Positions 1 through 8,149 are shown, counted from the first letter of the stretch. The stretch is DNA of 64,000 bases from Pedococcus aerophilus (GCF_039532215.1 NZ_BAAARN010000002.1:54525-118524), one strand, 5' to 3'. Numbers and translations are program-made. The notes: generated from the sequence alone by a model not told the origin.

Positions 1-292
1 GTCCCTCGCGGACTCGCATGTCGTCGAGCAGGCGCAGCGCCTGGCGGGCGAAGTAGCCGAGCTCGGGGTGGTGCCGCTTGGCCTCGAGCTCGGTGACGAC
101 CACGACCGGCAGGACGACCTCGTGCTCCTTGAACCGCAGCATGGCCTTCGGGTCGGACAGGAGGACGGAGGTGTCGAGCACGAAGGTCCGGGAGCTCGGG
201 GTTCGGCCCTTGCTCCTGCTCTTCGGCGACGCGGCAGCGCTGGTGGCGGAGCTGGTCGAGGTGCGACGGGTGGTGTCGTGGTTCGAGGCCAT
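1..292 (-). CDS. phoH2: PhoH-family protein, N-terminal PIN domain (3' end outside window)
   Basis: Reading leftward from the ATG at 292 gives 97 residues before the window ends. After a Ser/Thr-rich tail of about 35 residues comes a PIN-type start, [16 protein letters not shown], with the first acidic metal ligand, then [17 protein letters not shown]. This is the layout of PIN-PhoH fusions (PhoH2/YlaK type), which join a PIN ribonuclease to a PhoH ATPase and act on RNA. Only the PIN start is visible, so the ATPase half is inferred from the family. The start is supported by AAGGAGAG just upstream. The phoH-uppS neighbourhood matches other actinobacteria. Confidence 0.8.
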   Translation of the reverse strand, partial: MASNHDTTRRTSTSSATSAAASPKSRSKGRTPSSRTFVLDTSVLLSDPKAMLRFKEHEVVLPVVVVTELEAKRHHPELGYFARQALRLLDDMRVREG

Positions 293-613
293 GTCTCTCC
301 TTGGCACAGCGCGCGCTTCGGCGCGGTGCGCCTACTCGCGAACGAGGTGCCGGGACCAGGCCAACCCACCACGGTGGGGCCGGTTCCGACCCTCCGCCCG
401 GAGCTGGATCTGCTCCATAGGTTGGCCTCCCCGAACGCAGAACGGGTGCTCTGCGTCACTGCCGACGGTACGACTCGCCCGACCTCGGGAAACGCAGGCT
501 CGCGGCGTGTCACGCAGAGTTAACCCGATGGTCGGAGGGCGTCCTCCCACGTTGTGTGGAGCCCTCGCGCACCACCCGTCACACCCGCCTCAAAGGTATG
601 GCGCGCGGCTGCC
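293..613. other. 321-bp gap between uppS and phoH
   Basis: No convincing conserved gene lies here. It holds a possible 28-codon leader ORF (332-418, minus) and a weak 5-bp hairpin GGAGG/CCTCC (534-538 with 543-547). It should contain the phoH promoter, but no clear -35/-10 pair could be picked. Confidence 0.5.
332..418 (-). CDS. Possible 28-aa leader peptide upstream of phoH
   Basis: An ATG at 418 follows a strong ribosome site (GGGGAGG, 7 nt spacing) and opens a 28-codon frame starting MEQIQLRAEGR and ending in TAG at 332. The phoH start lies 39 nt further on. The peptide is rich in Arg and Gly and has no recognisable motif. It may be a translated leader affecting phoH, or chance. The good ribosome site is the only support. 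Confidence 0.25.
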   Translation of the reverse strand: MEQIQLRAEGRNRPHRGGLAWSRHLVRE

Positions 614-1375
614 TCAGCCGCCGAAGCGACGGTTGCGCTCGGAGTAGGCGCGCAGCGCGCGGAGGAAGTCCACGTGCCGGAAGTCGGGCCAGTACGCCTC
701 GCAGAAGTAGAACTCGCTGTGCGCGCTCTGCCACAGCAGGAAGCCCGACAACCGCTGCTCCCCCGAGGTGCGGATGACGAGATCCGGGTCGGGCTGGCCC
801 TTGGTGTAGAGATGCTCGGCGATGTGCTCGACCTGGAGGGTCTCGGCGAGCTCCTCGATGGTCGTGCCGCTCGCGGCGTGCGAGACGAGCATCGAGCGGA
901 CGGCGTCGGTGATCTCCTGCCGCCCGCCGTAGCCGACGGCGACGTTGACCGTCATCCCGGTCACGTCCTCGGTCGCGTCGGCGCTCTCCTTGAGCCGTCG
1001 AGCGGTCTCGGCGGGCAGGAGGTCGAGCGAGCCCACCGGGTTGAGCCGCCACCGCTTGGTCTGGGCGAGGTCGGAGACGGTGTTCTCGATGATCGACAGC
1101 AGCGGCACGACCTCTGCCGCGGGCCGGCTGAGGTTGTCGGTCGACAGCAGCCACAGCGTGACGACCTCGACCCGGGCCTCCTCGCACCAGTCGAGGAAGT
1201 TCGCGATGTTGTCGGCGCCGGCCTGGTGCCCCTCCTTGGTCCCGTGACCGCGGGCCTTGGCCCAGCGACGGTTGCCGTCGAGCATGACCCCGACGTGGCG
1301 CGGCAGGGACTCGCGCTGCAGGCGCCGGCTCAGGCGTCGCTCGTACGCGGCGTAGAGGAGGTCGGACAACGCCAC
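614..1375 (-). CDS. uppS: Isoprenyl (cis-prenyl) diphosphate synthase
   Basis: 253-aa cis-prenyltransferase that condenses isopentenyl diphosphate onto an allylic primer, making lipid carriers for wall and polysaccharide synthesis. The HVGVMLDGNRRWAKARG block (residues 27-43) carries the catalytic Asp33. NVAVGYGGRQEI and the C-terminal DLVIRTSGEQRLSGFLLWQS and EFYF motifs are family hallmarks. The GTG at 1375 is chosen because AAGGAG lies 6 nt upstream; the in-frame ATG 42 nt earlier lacks one. The position beside hemolysin III and mca resembles the mycobacterial short-chain Z-farnesyl synthase Rv1086, so product length is uncertain. In this genome it could supply carrier for the polysaccharide locus (inference). 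Confidence 0.93.
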   Translation of the reverse strand: MALSDLLYAAYERRLSRRLQRESLPRHVGVMLDGNRRWAKARGHGTKEGHQAGADNIANFLDWCEEARVEVVTLWLLSTDNLSRPAAEVVPLLSIIENTVSDLAQTKRWRLNPVGSLDLLPAETARRLKESADATEDVTGMTVNVAVGYGGRQEITDAVRSMLVSHAASGTTIEELAETLQVEHIAEHLYTKGQPDPDLVIRTSGEQRLSGFLLWQSAHSEFYFCEAYWPDFRHVDFLRALRAYSERNRRFGG

Positions 1376-1708
1376 GTCGCACTCCTTCGCAGGCCTGCGG
1401 GACGGTTGTCCGCGCACCGGACCACGCTACCCCCGTCACGACGGCGGGGTGGGGCAGGATGCCGATCATGTCGCCGCAGCAGGACGCCCTTGCCACCGGC
1501 TCCTTCTACTCCCTCGACGCGAGCGCCCCGGGCCGGGTTGTGGCTGCTCCCCCGCAGCGAGGAGGGGCCGCGGACAGGGCCGCGCCGCCACGACGATCGC
1601 CGGGGGTGCGATCGGCCTGGCCTGGGCCGAGGTCTTCGACGAGCACGGCTTCGTCGGACAAAGCTCGCAAAGCCTTCCGGTGAGGCCGACGCCACAACCT
1701 ACGACTTA
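1376..1708. other. Gap between divergent uppS and hemolysin III gene
   Basis: About 330 bp without a supported gene. A 74-codon plus-strand frame (1459-1683) has no ribosome site. The right edge, with AACCTACG half-sites from 1696 onward, belongs to the operator region of the next gene. Confidence 0.5.
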
Positions 1709-1732
1709 GTAACCTACGGGACCGTAGGTTAC
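1709..1732. promoter_or_regulatory. Perfect 11-bp inverted repeat, probable operator
   Basis: The left arm GTAACCTACGG (1709-1719) and right arm CCGTAGGTTAC (1722-1732) are perfect complements with a 2-bp centre. An extra half-site AACCTACG occurs at 1696-1703. The repeat ends 10 nt before the chosen start at 1743 and overlaps a possible -10 (TAGGTT, 1725-1730), so a bound dimeric repressor would block transcription. The regulator is not identifiable here. Confidence 0.7.
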
Positions 1733-1742
1733 GATGGGGTGC

Positions 1743-2441
1743 ATGACAACGGCACCCGCACCCCGCTCCGAGCAGGGGCCCGTCGAGTCGGTCGTGGCAG
1801 CGGTGAAGCCGCACCTGCGCGGCTGGCTGCACGCCGGCATGTTCCCCCTGGCCCTGGCCGCGGGCATCGTCCTCATCGCCCTGGCCCCCACGACCTCCGG
1901 CCGCGTCGCCGCGCTGGTCTTCTCGATCTCGGCCTGGCTGCTGTTCGGCACCTCGGCGGTCTACCACCGCGGCAACTGGTCACCCCGCGTGGCCGGCGTG
2001 CTGAAGCGGATGGACCACTCCAACATCTTCCTCATCATCGCAGGCACCTACACGCCCTTCGCGCTGCTGCTCCCCCGCGAGCAGGCGAAGACCATGCTGC
2101 TGATCGTGTGGATCGGCGCCGTCGCCGGCGTCCTGTTCCGCGTGTTCTGGGTCGGCGCACCCCGCTGGCTCTACACCCCGGTCTACGTCGCGCTCGGCTG
2201 GGTGGCCGTGTTCTACCTCGGCCCGTTGCTGCACTTCGGCGGCCCCGCCATCGTCACGCTGATCGCCGTGGGCGGGCTGCTCTACACCGCCGGCGCCCTC
2301 GTCTACGGCATCAAGCGCCCGAACCCGTCCCCGCGCTGGTTCGGGTTCCACGAGATCTTCCACGCGCTGACCGTGGCCGCCTTCGCGGTCCACTACATCG
2401 CGGCCTCGATGACCGTCTACGGCATGGGTTCCTCGGCCTGA
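1743..2441 (+). CDS. trhA: Hemolysin III / TrhA (PAQR) family membrane protein
   Basis: 232-aa protein with about seven hydrophobic segments. PAQR-family marks are the Ser and His of TSAVYHRGNW, the MDHSNIFLIIAGTYTPF block and the C-terminal HEIFHALTVAAFAVHYIA with metal-binding His residues. Bacterial members affect membrane fluidity and lipid homeostasis, and true haemolysin activity is doubtful. ATG 1743 is preferred, with GGGG just upstream; an in-frame ATG at 1734 is the alternative. The gene is divergent from uppS, and the inverted repeat at 1709-1732 immediately upstream suggests repression, perhaps by a lipid-responsive regulator (inference). Confidence 0.9.
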   Translation: MTTAPAPRSEQGPVESVVAAVKPHLRGWLHAGMFPLALAAGIVLIALAPTTSGRVAALVFSISAWLLFGTSAVYHRGNWSPRVAGVLKRMDHSNIFLIIAGTYTPFALLLPREQAKTMLLIVWIGAVAGVLFRVFWVGAPRWLYTPVYVALGWVAVFYLGPLLHFGGPAIVTLIAVGGLLYTAGALVYGIKRPNPSPRWFGFHEIFHALTVAAFAVHYIAASMTVYGMGSSA

Positions 2442-2484
2442 GGGCCCGACCCACCTGCGCGCACCACGGCTCGGCCGACGGGGA

Positions 2485-2769
2485 CTACCCGGACGCCGGG
2501 CCGTTCGCGTCCCCGTCGGCGCGCTCGGGGGTGTCCCCGTGAGCACCCTCGGGGGTGCCCCTGCCGTCCTTGCTCCTCCCGGCCTTGCGCGCCTTCTCGG
2601 CCGCCAGCTCCCGCTCGGCCTCGCGCGCCAGCTCCTCGGAGCGGTAGGACATCCGCCGCATCCGCGCGTTCATGTTGCGCATCAGCAGGTAGAGCGCGAG
2701 CCCGAGCAGGAAGAAGGCGAAGAAGCCCCACAGCCCGGGCGAGACCATCGAGGACGGGGCGCCGTTCAC
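2485..2769 (-). CDS. Small membrane protein of the mca locus
   Basis: 94-aa protein with one N-terminal transmembrane segment (GLWGFFAFFLLGLALYLL, about residues 12-29), then a basic amphipathic stretch (RNMNARMRRMSYRSEELARE) and a charged, Gly-rich, probably disordered tail. The GTG start overlaps the mca stop by 4 nt (GTGA), implying translational coupling. A similar small membrane protein follows mca in mycobacteria (Rv1083, from memory). Function is unknown; it may anchor or assist Mca at the membrane. The internal ATG at 2748 is an alternative start. Confidence 0.75.
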   Translation of the reverse strand: MNGAPSSMVSPGLWGFFAFFLLGLALYLLMRNMNARMRRMSYRSEELAREAERELAAEKARKAGRSKDGRGTPEGAHGDTPERADGDANGPASG

Positions 2770-3704
2770 AGCGTCGACTCCTGGCGACCGTCGTACGCGA
2801 TCTCGAGGCCGCCCTTGGTGGCCAGCGCGTCACCCTCGGCGGCGTCCGCGATGCCGGCGAACAGGTCGTCCTCGCCCTCGGCGATCGGCACGTAGGACAG
2901 CGCGGCCTCGTACTCCTCGGTCGGCCACACCTTCGACTGCACGTCGCGGGGCACCTTGAACCACGCGCCGTCCGGGTCGATCTGCGTCGCATGGGCGAGC
3001 AGCGCCTGGTCTCGCTTGTCGAAGTACTCCGAGCACGGGATGCGGGTGGTGACCACGCGCTCGGGCCGGTCCTCCCAGCGCTCCAGCCACTCGGCATACG
3101 GGCTCTCCTCGCCGAGGGCCGTGAGGGCCTCGTGGAAGGCGATGATGCGCGCCTTGGAGAAGCCCTGGTTGTAGTAGAGCTTCAGCGGCTGCCACGGCTC
3201 GCCCGCATGGGGGTATGCCGCCGCGTCCCCGGCAGCGAGGAAGGCCGCCATGGAGACCGTGTGGGTCATGATGTGGTCGGGGTGGGGGTAACCACCGTTC
3301 TCGTCGTACGTCGTGACGACGTGCGGACGGAACCTGCGGATCTCGCGGACCAGCGCCTCCGTGGTGACCTCGATCGGCTCCAGGGCGAAGCAGCCCTCGG
3401 GCAGCGGCGGGAGCGGGTCACCCTCGGGCAGGCCGGAGTCGACGAAGCCGAGCCAGGTGTGCTCGACACCGAGGATCTCCTGGGCCCGCTTCATCTCGTC
3501 ACGGCGCACCTGGGCGAGGTCGCGCAGGATGTGCGCGTCGTCCTTGAGGTGGGGATTGAGCACGTCGCCGCGCTCACCACCCGTGCACGACACGACGAGG
3601 ACGTCGGCGCCCTCGGCGACGTACTTCGCCATCGTCGCCGCGCCCTTGCTCGACTCGTCGTCGGGGTGCGCGTGCACCGCCATGAGCCGCAACCGGTCAG
3701 CCAC
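2766..3704 (-). CDS. mca: Mycothiol S-conjugate amidase
   Basis: 312-aa zinc hydrolase of the LmbE/PIG-L family. It cleaves mycothiol S-conjugates to GlcN-Ins and a mercapturic acid for export, a detoxification step of actinobacteria. The zinc site is visible as HAHPDDE (residues 11-17) and HPDH (141-144). The long C-terminal part, with IPCSEYFDKRDQALLAHATQ and WFKVPRDVQSKVWPTEEYE, is typical of Mca rather than the biosynthetic deacetylase MshB. The GTG at 3704 has GAGG 8 nt upstream; the frame stays open further but without family homology. Its neighbours greA and DUF4307 are divergent, as in mycobacteria. Confidence 0.93.
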   Translation of the reverse strand: MADRLRLMAVHAHPDDESSKGAATMAKYVAEGADVLVVSCTGGERGDVLNPHLKDDAHILRDLAQVRRDEMKRAQEILGVEHTWLGFVDSGLPEGDPLPPLPEGCFALEPIEVTTEALVREIRRFRPHVVTTYDENGGYPHPDHIMTHTVSMAAFLAAGDAAAYPHAGEPWQPLKLYYNQGFSKARIIAFHEALTALGEESPYAEWLERWEDRPERVVTTRIPCSEYFDKRDQALLAHATQIDPDGAWFKVPRDVQSKVWPTEEYEAALSYVPIAEGEDDLFAGIADAAEGDALATKGGLEIAYDGRQESTL

Positions 3705-3798
3705 CTGCACAACCTCACTCGTCCATCGAAGAGAATGGGGGCGCGAGTCGGTCGACTCCGCGTCCGACCGACATCCTCTCACCCGTGGAAGGCCCACC

Positions 3799-4176
3799 AT
3801 GCCGCTCCCCCGTCCCGCCTCCGGCACCGGTCGCTGGTGGGTGATCGGCATCGTCGGCTGCGTGGTCGGTGTCGCCCTGGCCACTTGGTGGGGGCTGGCC
3901 GCCAGCCTGGGCAAGGTCACCTTCACCGACACGGGGTACGAGGTCATCGACCAGCGCAGCGTCCGCGTCGAGTTCGACGTGCACCGCCCGGACGGCGAGG
4001 CCGTCACCTGCCGGTTGCAGGCCCTCGACACGACCTTCGGCGTCGTCGGCGTGCTCGACGTCCAGATCCCGGCGTCGCAGGAGCGTTCGGTCCACCGCGA
4101 GGAGGTCGTGCGCACGACGTCGCGCGCGGTCACCGGGGTCGTGGACACCTGCACGCCCGTCGCCACAGGCCGCTGA
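3799..4176 (+). CDS. DUF4307 membrane protein
   Basis: 125-aa protein: a short basic N-terminus, one transmembrane helix (WWVIGIVGCVVGVALATWWG, about residues 14-33), then an extracytoplasmic beta-rich domain with a conserved pair of Cys (VTCRLQAL and VDTCTP) that may form a disulfide. This matches the actinobacterial DUF4307 family, found between mca and greA (Rv1081c in M. tuberculosis, from memory). The ATG follows GGAAGG by about 7 nt. It is divergent from mca, and greA follows 211 bp downstream on the same strand. Function is unknown. Confidence 0.8.
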   Translation: MPLPRPASGTGRWWVIGIVGCVVGVALATWWGLAASLGKVTFTDTGYEVIDQRSVRVEFDVHRPDGEAVTCRLQALDTTFGVVGVLDVQIPASQERSVHREEVVRTTSRAVTGVVDTCTPVATGR

Positions 4177-4387
4177 CCAGCGGGATCCCGCGTCTCACGG
4201 CGTCCACGAAGGGCCTGCCCCGAGCGCGGTGAATGGACCGGTTCGCCGCACGCGGGGTACCCTTGGTCCTTCACCGAGCGGTCTGGGCCTGACCACGCAC
4301 ACGTGTGGGCGCCCGGACCTCTTTGCGTATCACCCCTCCTCGGCGACGCGACCGCGTCGTGCCGGGGACCCGATCAAGGAGTACACC

Positions 4388-4882
4388 GTGAGCGAGACCG
4401 CGACCCCCACCGCGAGCTACCTGACCCAGGAGGCCTTCGACCGTCTGAAGGCCGAGCTGGACCAGCTCTCCGGCGAAGGCCGTACGGAGATCGCCAAGAA
4501 GATCGAGGCGGCCCGTGACGAGGGCGACCTCAAGGAGAACGGCGGCTACCACGCGGCCAAGGAGGAGCAGGGCAAGATGGAGGCCCGCATCCGCCAGCTG
4601 ACGCAGCTGCTCGACAACGCCATCGTGGGCGAGGCCCCGGCCGACAACGGCGTCGTGGCCCCCGGCATGGTCGTGACGGTCGAGATGTTCGGCGACGACG
4701 TCGAGTTCCTCCTCGGCTCCCGCGAGATCTCCGACGGCGACGACCTCGAGGTCTACAGCGAGAAGTCCCCCCTCGGCGCTGCCATCAACGGCAAGAAGAT
4801 CGGCGACACGGCGACCTACTCGGCGCCCAACGGCAAGAAGATCGAGGTCACCATCAAGGCCGCCAAGCCCCACGTGCCCTGA
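4388..4882 (+). CDS. greA: Transcription elongation factor GreA
   Basis: 164-aa GreA, which enters the RNA polymerase secondary channel and stimulates cleavage of backtracked transcripts. The N-terminal coiled coil (LTQEAFDRLKAELDQLSGEGR to about residue 80) bears the acidic tip near AARDEGDLKENGGYHAAKEE, and the C-terminal FKBP-like domain ends TYSAPNGKKIEVTIKAA. The GTG at 4388 has AAGGAG 7 nt upstream. The 211-bp region before it probably carries the promoter, but no convincing -35/-10 was identified. A strong hairpin follows the stop. Confidence 0.95.
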   Translation: MSETATPTASYLTQEAFDRLKAELDQLSGEGRTEIAKKIEAARDEGDLKENGGYHAAKEEQGKMEARIRQLTQLLDNAIVGEAPADNGVVAPGMVVTVEMFGDDVEFLLGSREISDGDDLEVYSEKSPLGAAINGKKIGDTATYSAPNGKKIEVTIKAAKPHVP

Positions 4883-4911
4883 TCAGCCCCTGATCTGCTC
4901 TGCAGGCACCG

Positions 4912-4957
4912 CACGACGAAGAAGGGTCGCAACCACCCGGTGCGGCCCTTCGTCGTG
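4912..4957. terminator. Bidirectional terminator hairpin between greA and ilvA
   Basis: Left arm CACGACGAAG...GGGTCGCA pairs with TGCGGCCCTTCGTCGTG, an interrupted stem of about 16 bp with a 9-nt loop. It lies between the convergent greA and ilvA and has no clear T-tract, as is common in actinobacteria. Confidence 0.8.
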
Positions 4958-5010
4958 TCGGGGTCCGTGGGCTCTCGCTCAGGGCGCCCTGCCCGTCCCC
5001 GGGGGGCGGG

Positions 5011-6234
5011 TCAGCCGAACTTGAGCTGGTAGCCCTTGCCCCGCAGGGTGCGCAGCACCTCTTCGCAGTGCTGCTTGCCGCGCGTCTCGAGCTGGAGGCC
5101 GATCTCGACCTCGTCGACGGTGATCGTCGTGCCGGTGCGGATGTGCTCGACCTCGAGGACGTTGGCGTCGACGGCGGCGCAGTCCGCCAGCAGCCGGGCG
5201 AGGTGGCCGGGGCGGTCGGAGACGCGGACCCGGAACTGCAGGTAGCGCCCGGCGGCGGCCATGCCGTGCCGGATGATGCGCAGCAGCAGGATCGGGTCGA
5301 TGTTGCCGCCCGAGAGGACCGCGACCACGGGGCCGTCGACGCGCTGCCAGGCGCGGGACAGCAGGTGCGCCACGGCAGCCGCGCCCGCCGGCTCGACGAC
5401 GAGCTTGGCGCGCTCGAGGACGAAGAGCAGCGCCCGGGACAGCTCCTCCTCCGTCACCGTCTCCATGCCGTCGACCAGCTCACGGACCAGGGCGTAGGGG
5501 ACGTCGCCGGGCATGCCGACCGCGATGCCGTCGGCCATGGTCTGCATGTTCTCGAAGGGCACCGGCTTGCCCGCGGCGAGCGACAGCGGGTACGCCGCGG
5601 CCTGCTCGGCCTGGACGCCGATGATGCGCACGTCGCGCCGGGCCGCCTTCACGGCCACGGAGATGCCGGCGAGCAGCCCACCGCCCCCGGTGCTGACGAC
5701 GATCGTCTTGACGTCGGGGCACTGGTCGAGGATCTCCAGGCCGGCCGTGCCCTGCCCCGCCACGATGTCGTGGTGGTCGAACGGGTGGATGAGGACGGCG
5801 CCGGTCTCGGCCTCCCACTCCCGGGCACGCAGCAGGCACTCGTCGATCGTCGTGCCGACCTGCTCGATCGTCGCGCCGTAGGCCTGGGTCGCGATGAGCT
5901 TGGGCATCGGCGCCCCGTGCGGCATGTAGACCTTGACGTCGATGCCGAGCAGCTGGCCGGCGAGGGCCACGCCCTGCGCGTGGTTGCCGGCGCTGGCGGC
6001 CACGACGCCGCGGGCCTTCTCCTCGTCGCTGAGCCGCGCCATCCGCGTGTACGCGCCGCGGATCTTGAACGAGCCGGCCCGCTGGAGGTTCTCGCACTTG
6101 AGGTAGACCTCGGAGCCGACGCGGTCGGACAGCGCCCGGCTGTACTCCAGCGGGGTGGGACGGACGACGCCGCTGAGCAGGTCCTGCGCAGCGTGGACGT
6201 CGTCGAGGGAGACGGACAGCAACGGTGATGCCAT
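5011..6234 (-). CDS. ilvA: Threonine ammonia-lyase (threonine dehydratase)
   Basis: 407-aa PLP enzyme converting threonine to 2-oxobutanoate and ammonia, the entry to isoleucine synthesis. PLP Lys57 sits in GSFKIRG (54-60). Further marks are ASAGNHAQGVA and the glycine-rich phosphate loop STGGGGLLAG. The last ~75 residues form one ACT-type regulatory domain (LQFRVRVSDRPGHLARLL onward). The single ACT domain and length fit the short IlvA/TdcB-type lyases of Gram-positives. The start ATG at 6234 lacks a strong ribosome site. The ABC exporter genes upstream are separated by only 39 bp and may be co-transcribed. Confidence 0.92.
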   Translation of the reverse strand: MASPLLSVSLDDVHAAQDLLSGVVRPTPLEYSRALSDRVGSEVYLKCENLQRAGSFKIRGAYTRMARLSDEEKARGVVAASAGNHAQGVALAGQLLGIDVKVYMPHGAPMPKLIATQAYGATIEQVGTTIDECLLRAREWEAETGAVLIHPFDHHDIVAGQGTAGLEILDQCPDVKTIVVSTGGGGLLAGISVAVKAARRDVRIIGVQAEQAAAYPLSLAAGKPVPFENMQTMADGIAVGMPGDVPYALVRELVDGMETVTEEELSRALLFVLERAKLVVEPAGAAAVAHLLSRAWQRVDGPVVAVLSGGNIDPILLLRIIRHGMAAAGRYLQFRVRVSDRPGHLARLLADCAAVDANVLEVEHIRTGTTITVDEVEIGLQLETRGKQHCEEVLRTLRGKGYQLKFG

Positions 6235-6273
6235 GGCCGCAGGCTATCGCCCGTGCGGCCCCTCCCCGGACGC

Positions 6274-7131
6274 CTACTGCTGGGTGCGGCGGTTGAACGC
6301 CCTGATGGCCAGCGGCGCCATCACGGCGGTGATCCCGACGCACCAGATGACGGTCGTGAGGACGGGGTGCTGCAGCGGCAGTGCCGCATCGCTCGGTGCC
6401 GGCCCGACGTTGCCCCACAGCTCACGGACCGCCTGCACGAGCGAGGAGATGGGGTTCCACTCGGCGATGGTGCGCAGCCACGGCGTCATCCGCTCGGTGG
6501 GGGCGAAGGTGTTGGCGAGGAACGTGATCGGGAACATCGTCGTGAACATCAACCCGTTGACCGCTTCGACCGAGCGCATGGCCGAGCCCACGAGGATGCC
6601 GACCCAGATCATCGCGAAGCCCCACATGAGCAGCAGGCCGTAGGCGAGGACGGCGTTGCCGAGGCCGTTGTCGATCCGCCACCCGATGACCAGGCCGGTC
6701 AGCGACATGACGAGGATGCCGATGCTCGAGTGCATCAGGCTCGAGATGCTGCGGCCGACGAGGACCGCGGCGGGGTTGATCGGCAGCGAGCGCATCCGGT
6801 CGACGATGCCCTTGTCGATGTCGGCTGTGAGCCCGACGGCGACGATGAAGGACGCGAAGGCGATCGTCTGGCCCATGATCCCGCCGAGCAGCCACTCGCG
6901 GTAGTTGGAGCCGCCGCCGGGGATCTGGATGGAACCGCCGAAGACGTAGGCGAACAGCAGCACGAACATCACCGGCTGGATGGTGACGTCCATGAGCATC
7001 TCGGGCATGCGCTTGATGTGGGTGAGGTTGCGCCGGGTGATCGCCCAGGACTGGCGCAGCAGTCCGGTCTGGCGGATCTCGGGGCGGGCGATCGCGCCCG
7101 ATCGGATGGCGGGGCTGGTCTGGGTGGTCAT
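6274..7131 (-). CDS. ABC-2 type exporter permease (DrrB-like)
   Basis: 285-aa integral membrane protein of the ABC-2 permease class with about six helices and the conserved tail region PTERMTPWLRTIAEWNPISSL. It pairs with the ATPase encoded just upstream: its ATG overlaps the ATPase stop by 4 nt (ATGA). DrrAB-type pumps export hydrophobic compounds such as anthracyclines. The substrate here is unknown and may be a lipid or natural product. Confidence 0.88.
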   Translation of the reverse strand: MTTQTSPAIRSGAIARPEIRQTGLLRQSWAITRRNLTHIKRMPEMLMDVTIQPVMFVLLFAYVFGGSIQIPGGGSNYREWLLGGIMGQTIAFASFIVAVGLTADIDKGIVDRMRSLPINPAAVLVGRSISSLMHSSIGILVMSLTGLVIGWRIDNGLGNAVLAYGLLLMWGFAMIWVGILVGSAMRSVEAVNGLMFTTMFPITFLANTFAPTERMTPWLRTIAEWNPISSLVQAVRELWGNVGPAPSDAALPLQHPVLTTVIWCVGITAVMAPLAIRAFNRRTQQ

Positions 7132-8114
7132 GACGCCTGCTCCTCGGTGGTGTCGCTGGAGTCGCGCTCGGTGGTGTCCTCGGCGCGGTGGCCGGTGAGG
7201 TGCAGGAAGACGTCGTCGAGGCTGGGACGCTTCAGCCCCAGGTCGTCCAGCTCGATCTGGCTGTCCTCGAAGACGGCCGCGATCCTCGTCATGTCACGCA
7301 GACCCTCCGCCGGCGAGGTGAGCTGTCGGGCGGCCTCGTCGACGTGCACCTCGGAGACCCTCGTCCGCAGGAGCGCCTCGGCAGCCGGCAGGTCGTGCGC
7401 GTGCGACACGGTGAGCACCAGGCTGGCCCTGCCCGACCGGTCCTTGAGCTCCAGGGCCGTGCCCTCGGCGATGATCGTGCCGCGGTCGATGACGACGATG
7501 CGATCGGCGAGCTGGTCGGCCTCCTCGAGGTACTGCGTCGTCAGCAGCAGGGTCGTGCCGTCCTTGACCAGCGTGCGCAGCACCTCCCAGAGCTCGACGC
7601 GGCTGCGCGGGTCGAGGCCGGTCGTGGGCTCGTCGAGGAACAGCACCGGCGGCGTCGCGACGAGGCTCACCGCGAGGTCGAGCCGACGACGCATGCCTCC
7701 CGAGTAGGTCTTGACGATGCGGTCGGCCGCGTCGGTCAGCGAGAACCGCTCGAGCAGGTCCTCGGAGGCGCGCTTCACGTAGGACGACGACAGCCCGTAC
7801 AGGGCACCGATGAGGCGCAGGTTCTCCCTGCCCGTCAGGAGCTCGTCGACGGTCGCGGCCTGTCCGGTCAGGCCCATCGACCGCCGCACGCGGTCCGGCT
7901 CGCGCACGACGTCGTGGCCGGCCACCCGGGCGGTGCCGCTGGTCGGACGGGTCAGGGTCGTGAGCATCCGCACCGTCGTGGTCTTGCCGGCGCCGTTGGG
8001 ACCGAGCAGGCCCAGGACCGTGCCCTGGGGGACGGTGAAGCTGACGTCGTCGACGGCGCGGTGGTCGCCGAAGGTCTTGACGAGGTGCTCGACCTCGATG
8101 GCGGGCGAGCTCAT
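7128..8114 (-). CDS. ABC exporter ATP-binding protein (DrrA-like)
   Basis: 328-aa ATPase: Walker A GPNGAGKTT (38-46), signature YSGGMRRRLDLA (from about 137), Walker B LFLDEP (158-163). A ~90-residue C-terminal extension (DLPAAEALLRTRVSEVHVDEA onward) matches the DrrA/daunorubicin-resistance ABC family. ATG 8114 is chosen because GAGGGG lies 8 nt upstream. That ribosome site falls inside a hairpin (8120-8149) that could mask it. The gene is coupled to the permease by an ATGA overlap. No biosynthetic cluster adjoins it, so the substrate is open. Confidence 0.92.
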   Translation of the reverse strand: MSSPAIEVEHLVKTFGDHRAVDDVSFTVPQGTVLGLLGPNGAGKTTTVRMLTTLTRPTSGTARVAGHDVVREPDRVRRSMGLTGQAATVDELLTGRENLRLIGALYGLSSSYVKRASEDLLERFSLTDAADRIVKTYSGGMRRRLDLAVSLVATPPVLFLDEPTTGLDPRSRVELWEVLRTLVKDGTTLLLTTQYLEEADQLADRIVVIDRGTIIAEGTALELKDRSGRASLVLTVSHAHDLPAAEALLRTRVSEVHVDEAARQLTSPAEGLRDMTRIAAVFEDSQIELDDLGLKRPSLDDVFLHLTGHRAEDTTERDSSDTTEEQAS

Positions 8115-8119
8115 GGGGT

Positions 8120-8149
8120 CCACCCCTCGACGGTAGAACGTCGGGGTGG
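8120..8149 (-). promoter_or_regulatory. Hairpin covering the ABC-ATPase ribosome site
   Basis: CCACCCCtCGACG (8120-8132) pairs with CGTCGGGGTGG (8139-8149) around a 6-nt loop, with one bulged base. On the mRNA the second arm holds the GAGGGG ribosome site of the 8114 start, so folding would reduce translation. It might instead be a terminator for the upstream reactivase gene. Confidence 0.5.

Noticed and set aside
534..547. Hairpin GGAGG-GCGT-CCTCC near uppS
   Set aside because: Five base pairs only and no T-tract. Not distinguishable from background.
1459..1683. 74-codon plus-strand frame between uppS and hemolysin III (starts MPIMSPQQDALATG)
   Set aside because: No ribosome site and Arg/Pro-rich second half. 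A plausible continuation lies only in another frame. At best a decayed remnant; not supportable.
1743..2441. Calling the gene a true haemolysin toxin
   Set aside because: The sequence is a PAQR/TrhA membrane protein; lytic activity is not supported by sequence or context.
4298..4307. Palindrome CACACGTGTG upstream of greA
   Set aside because: Short and likely by chance in GC-rich DNA; no second copy or promoter geometry to support an operator.
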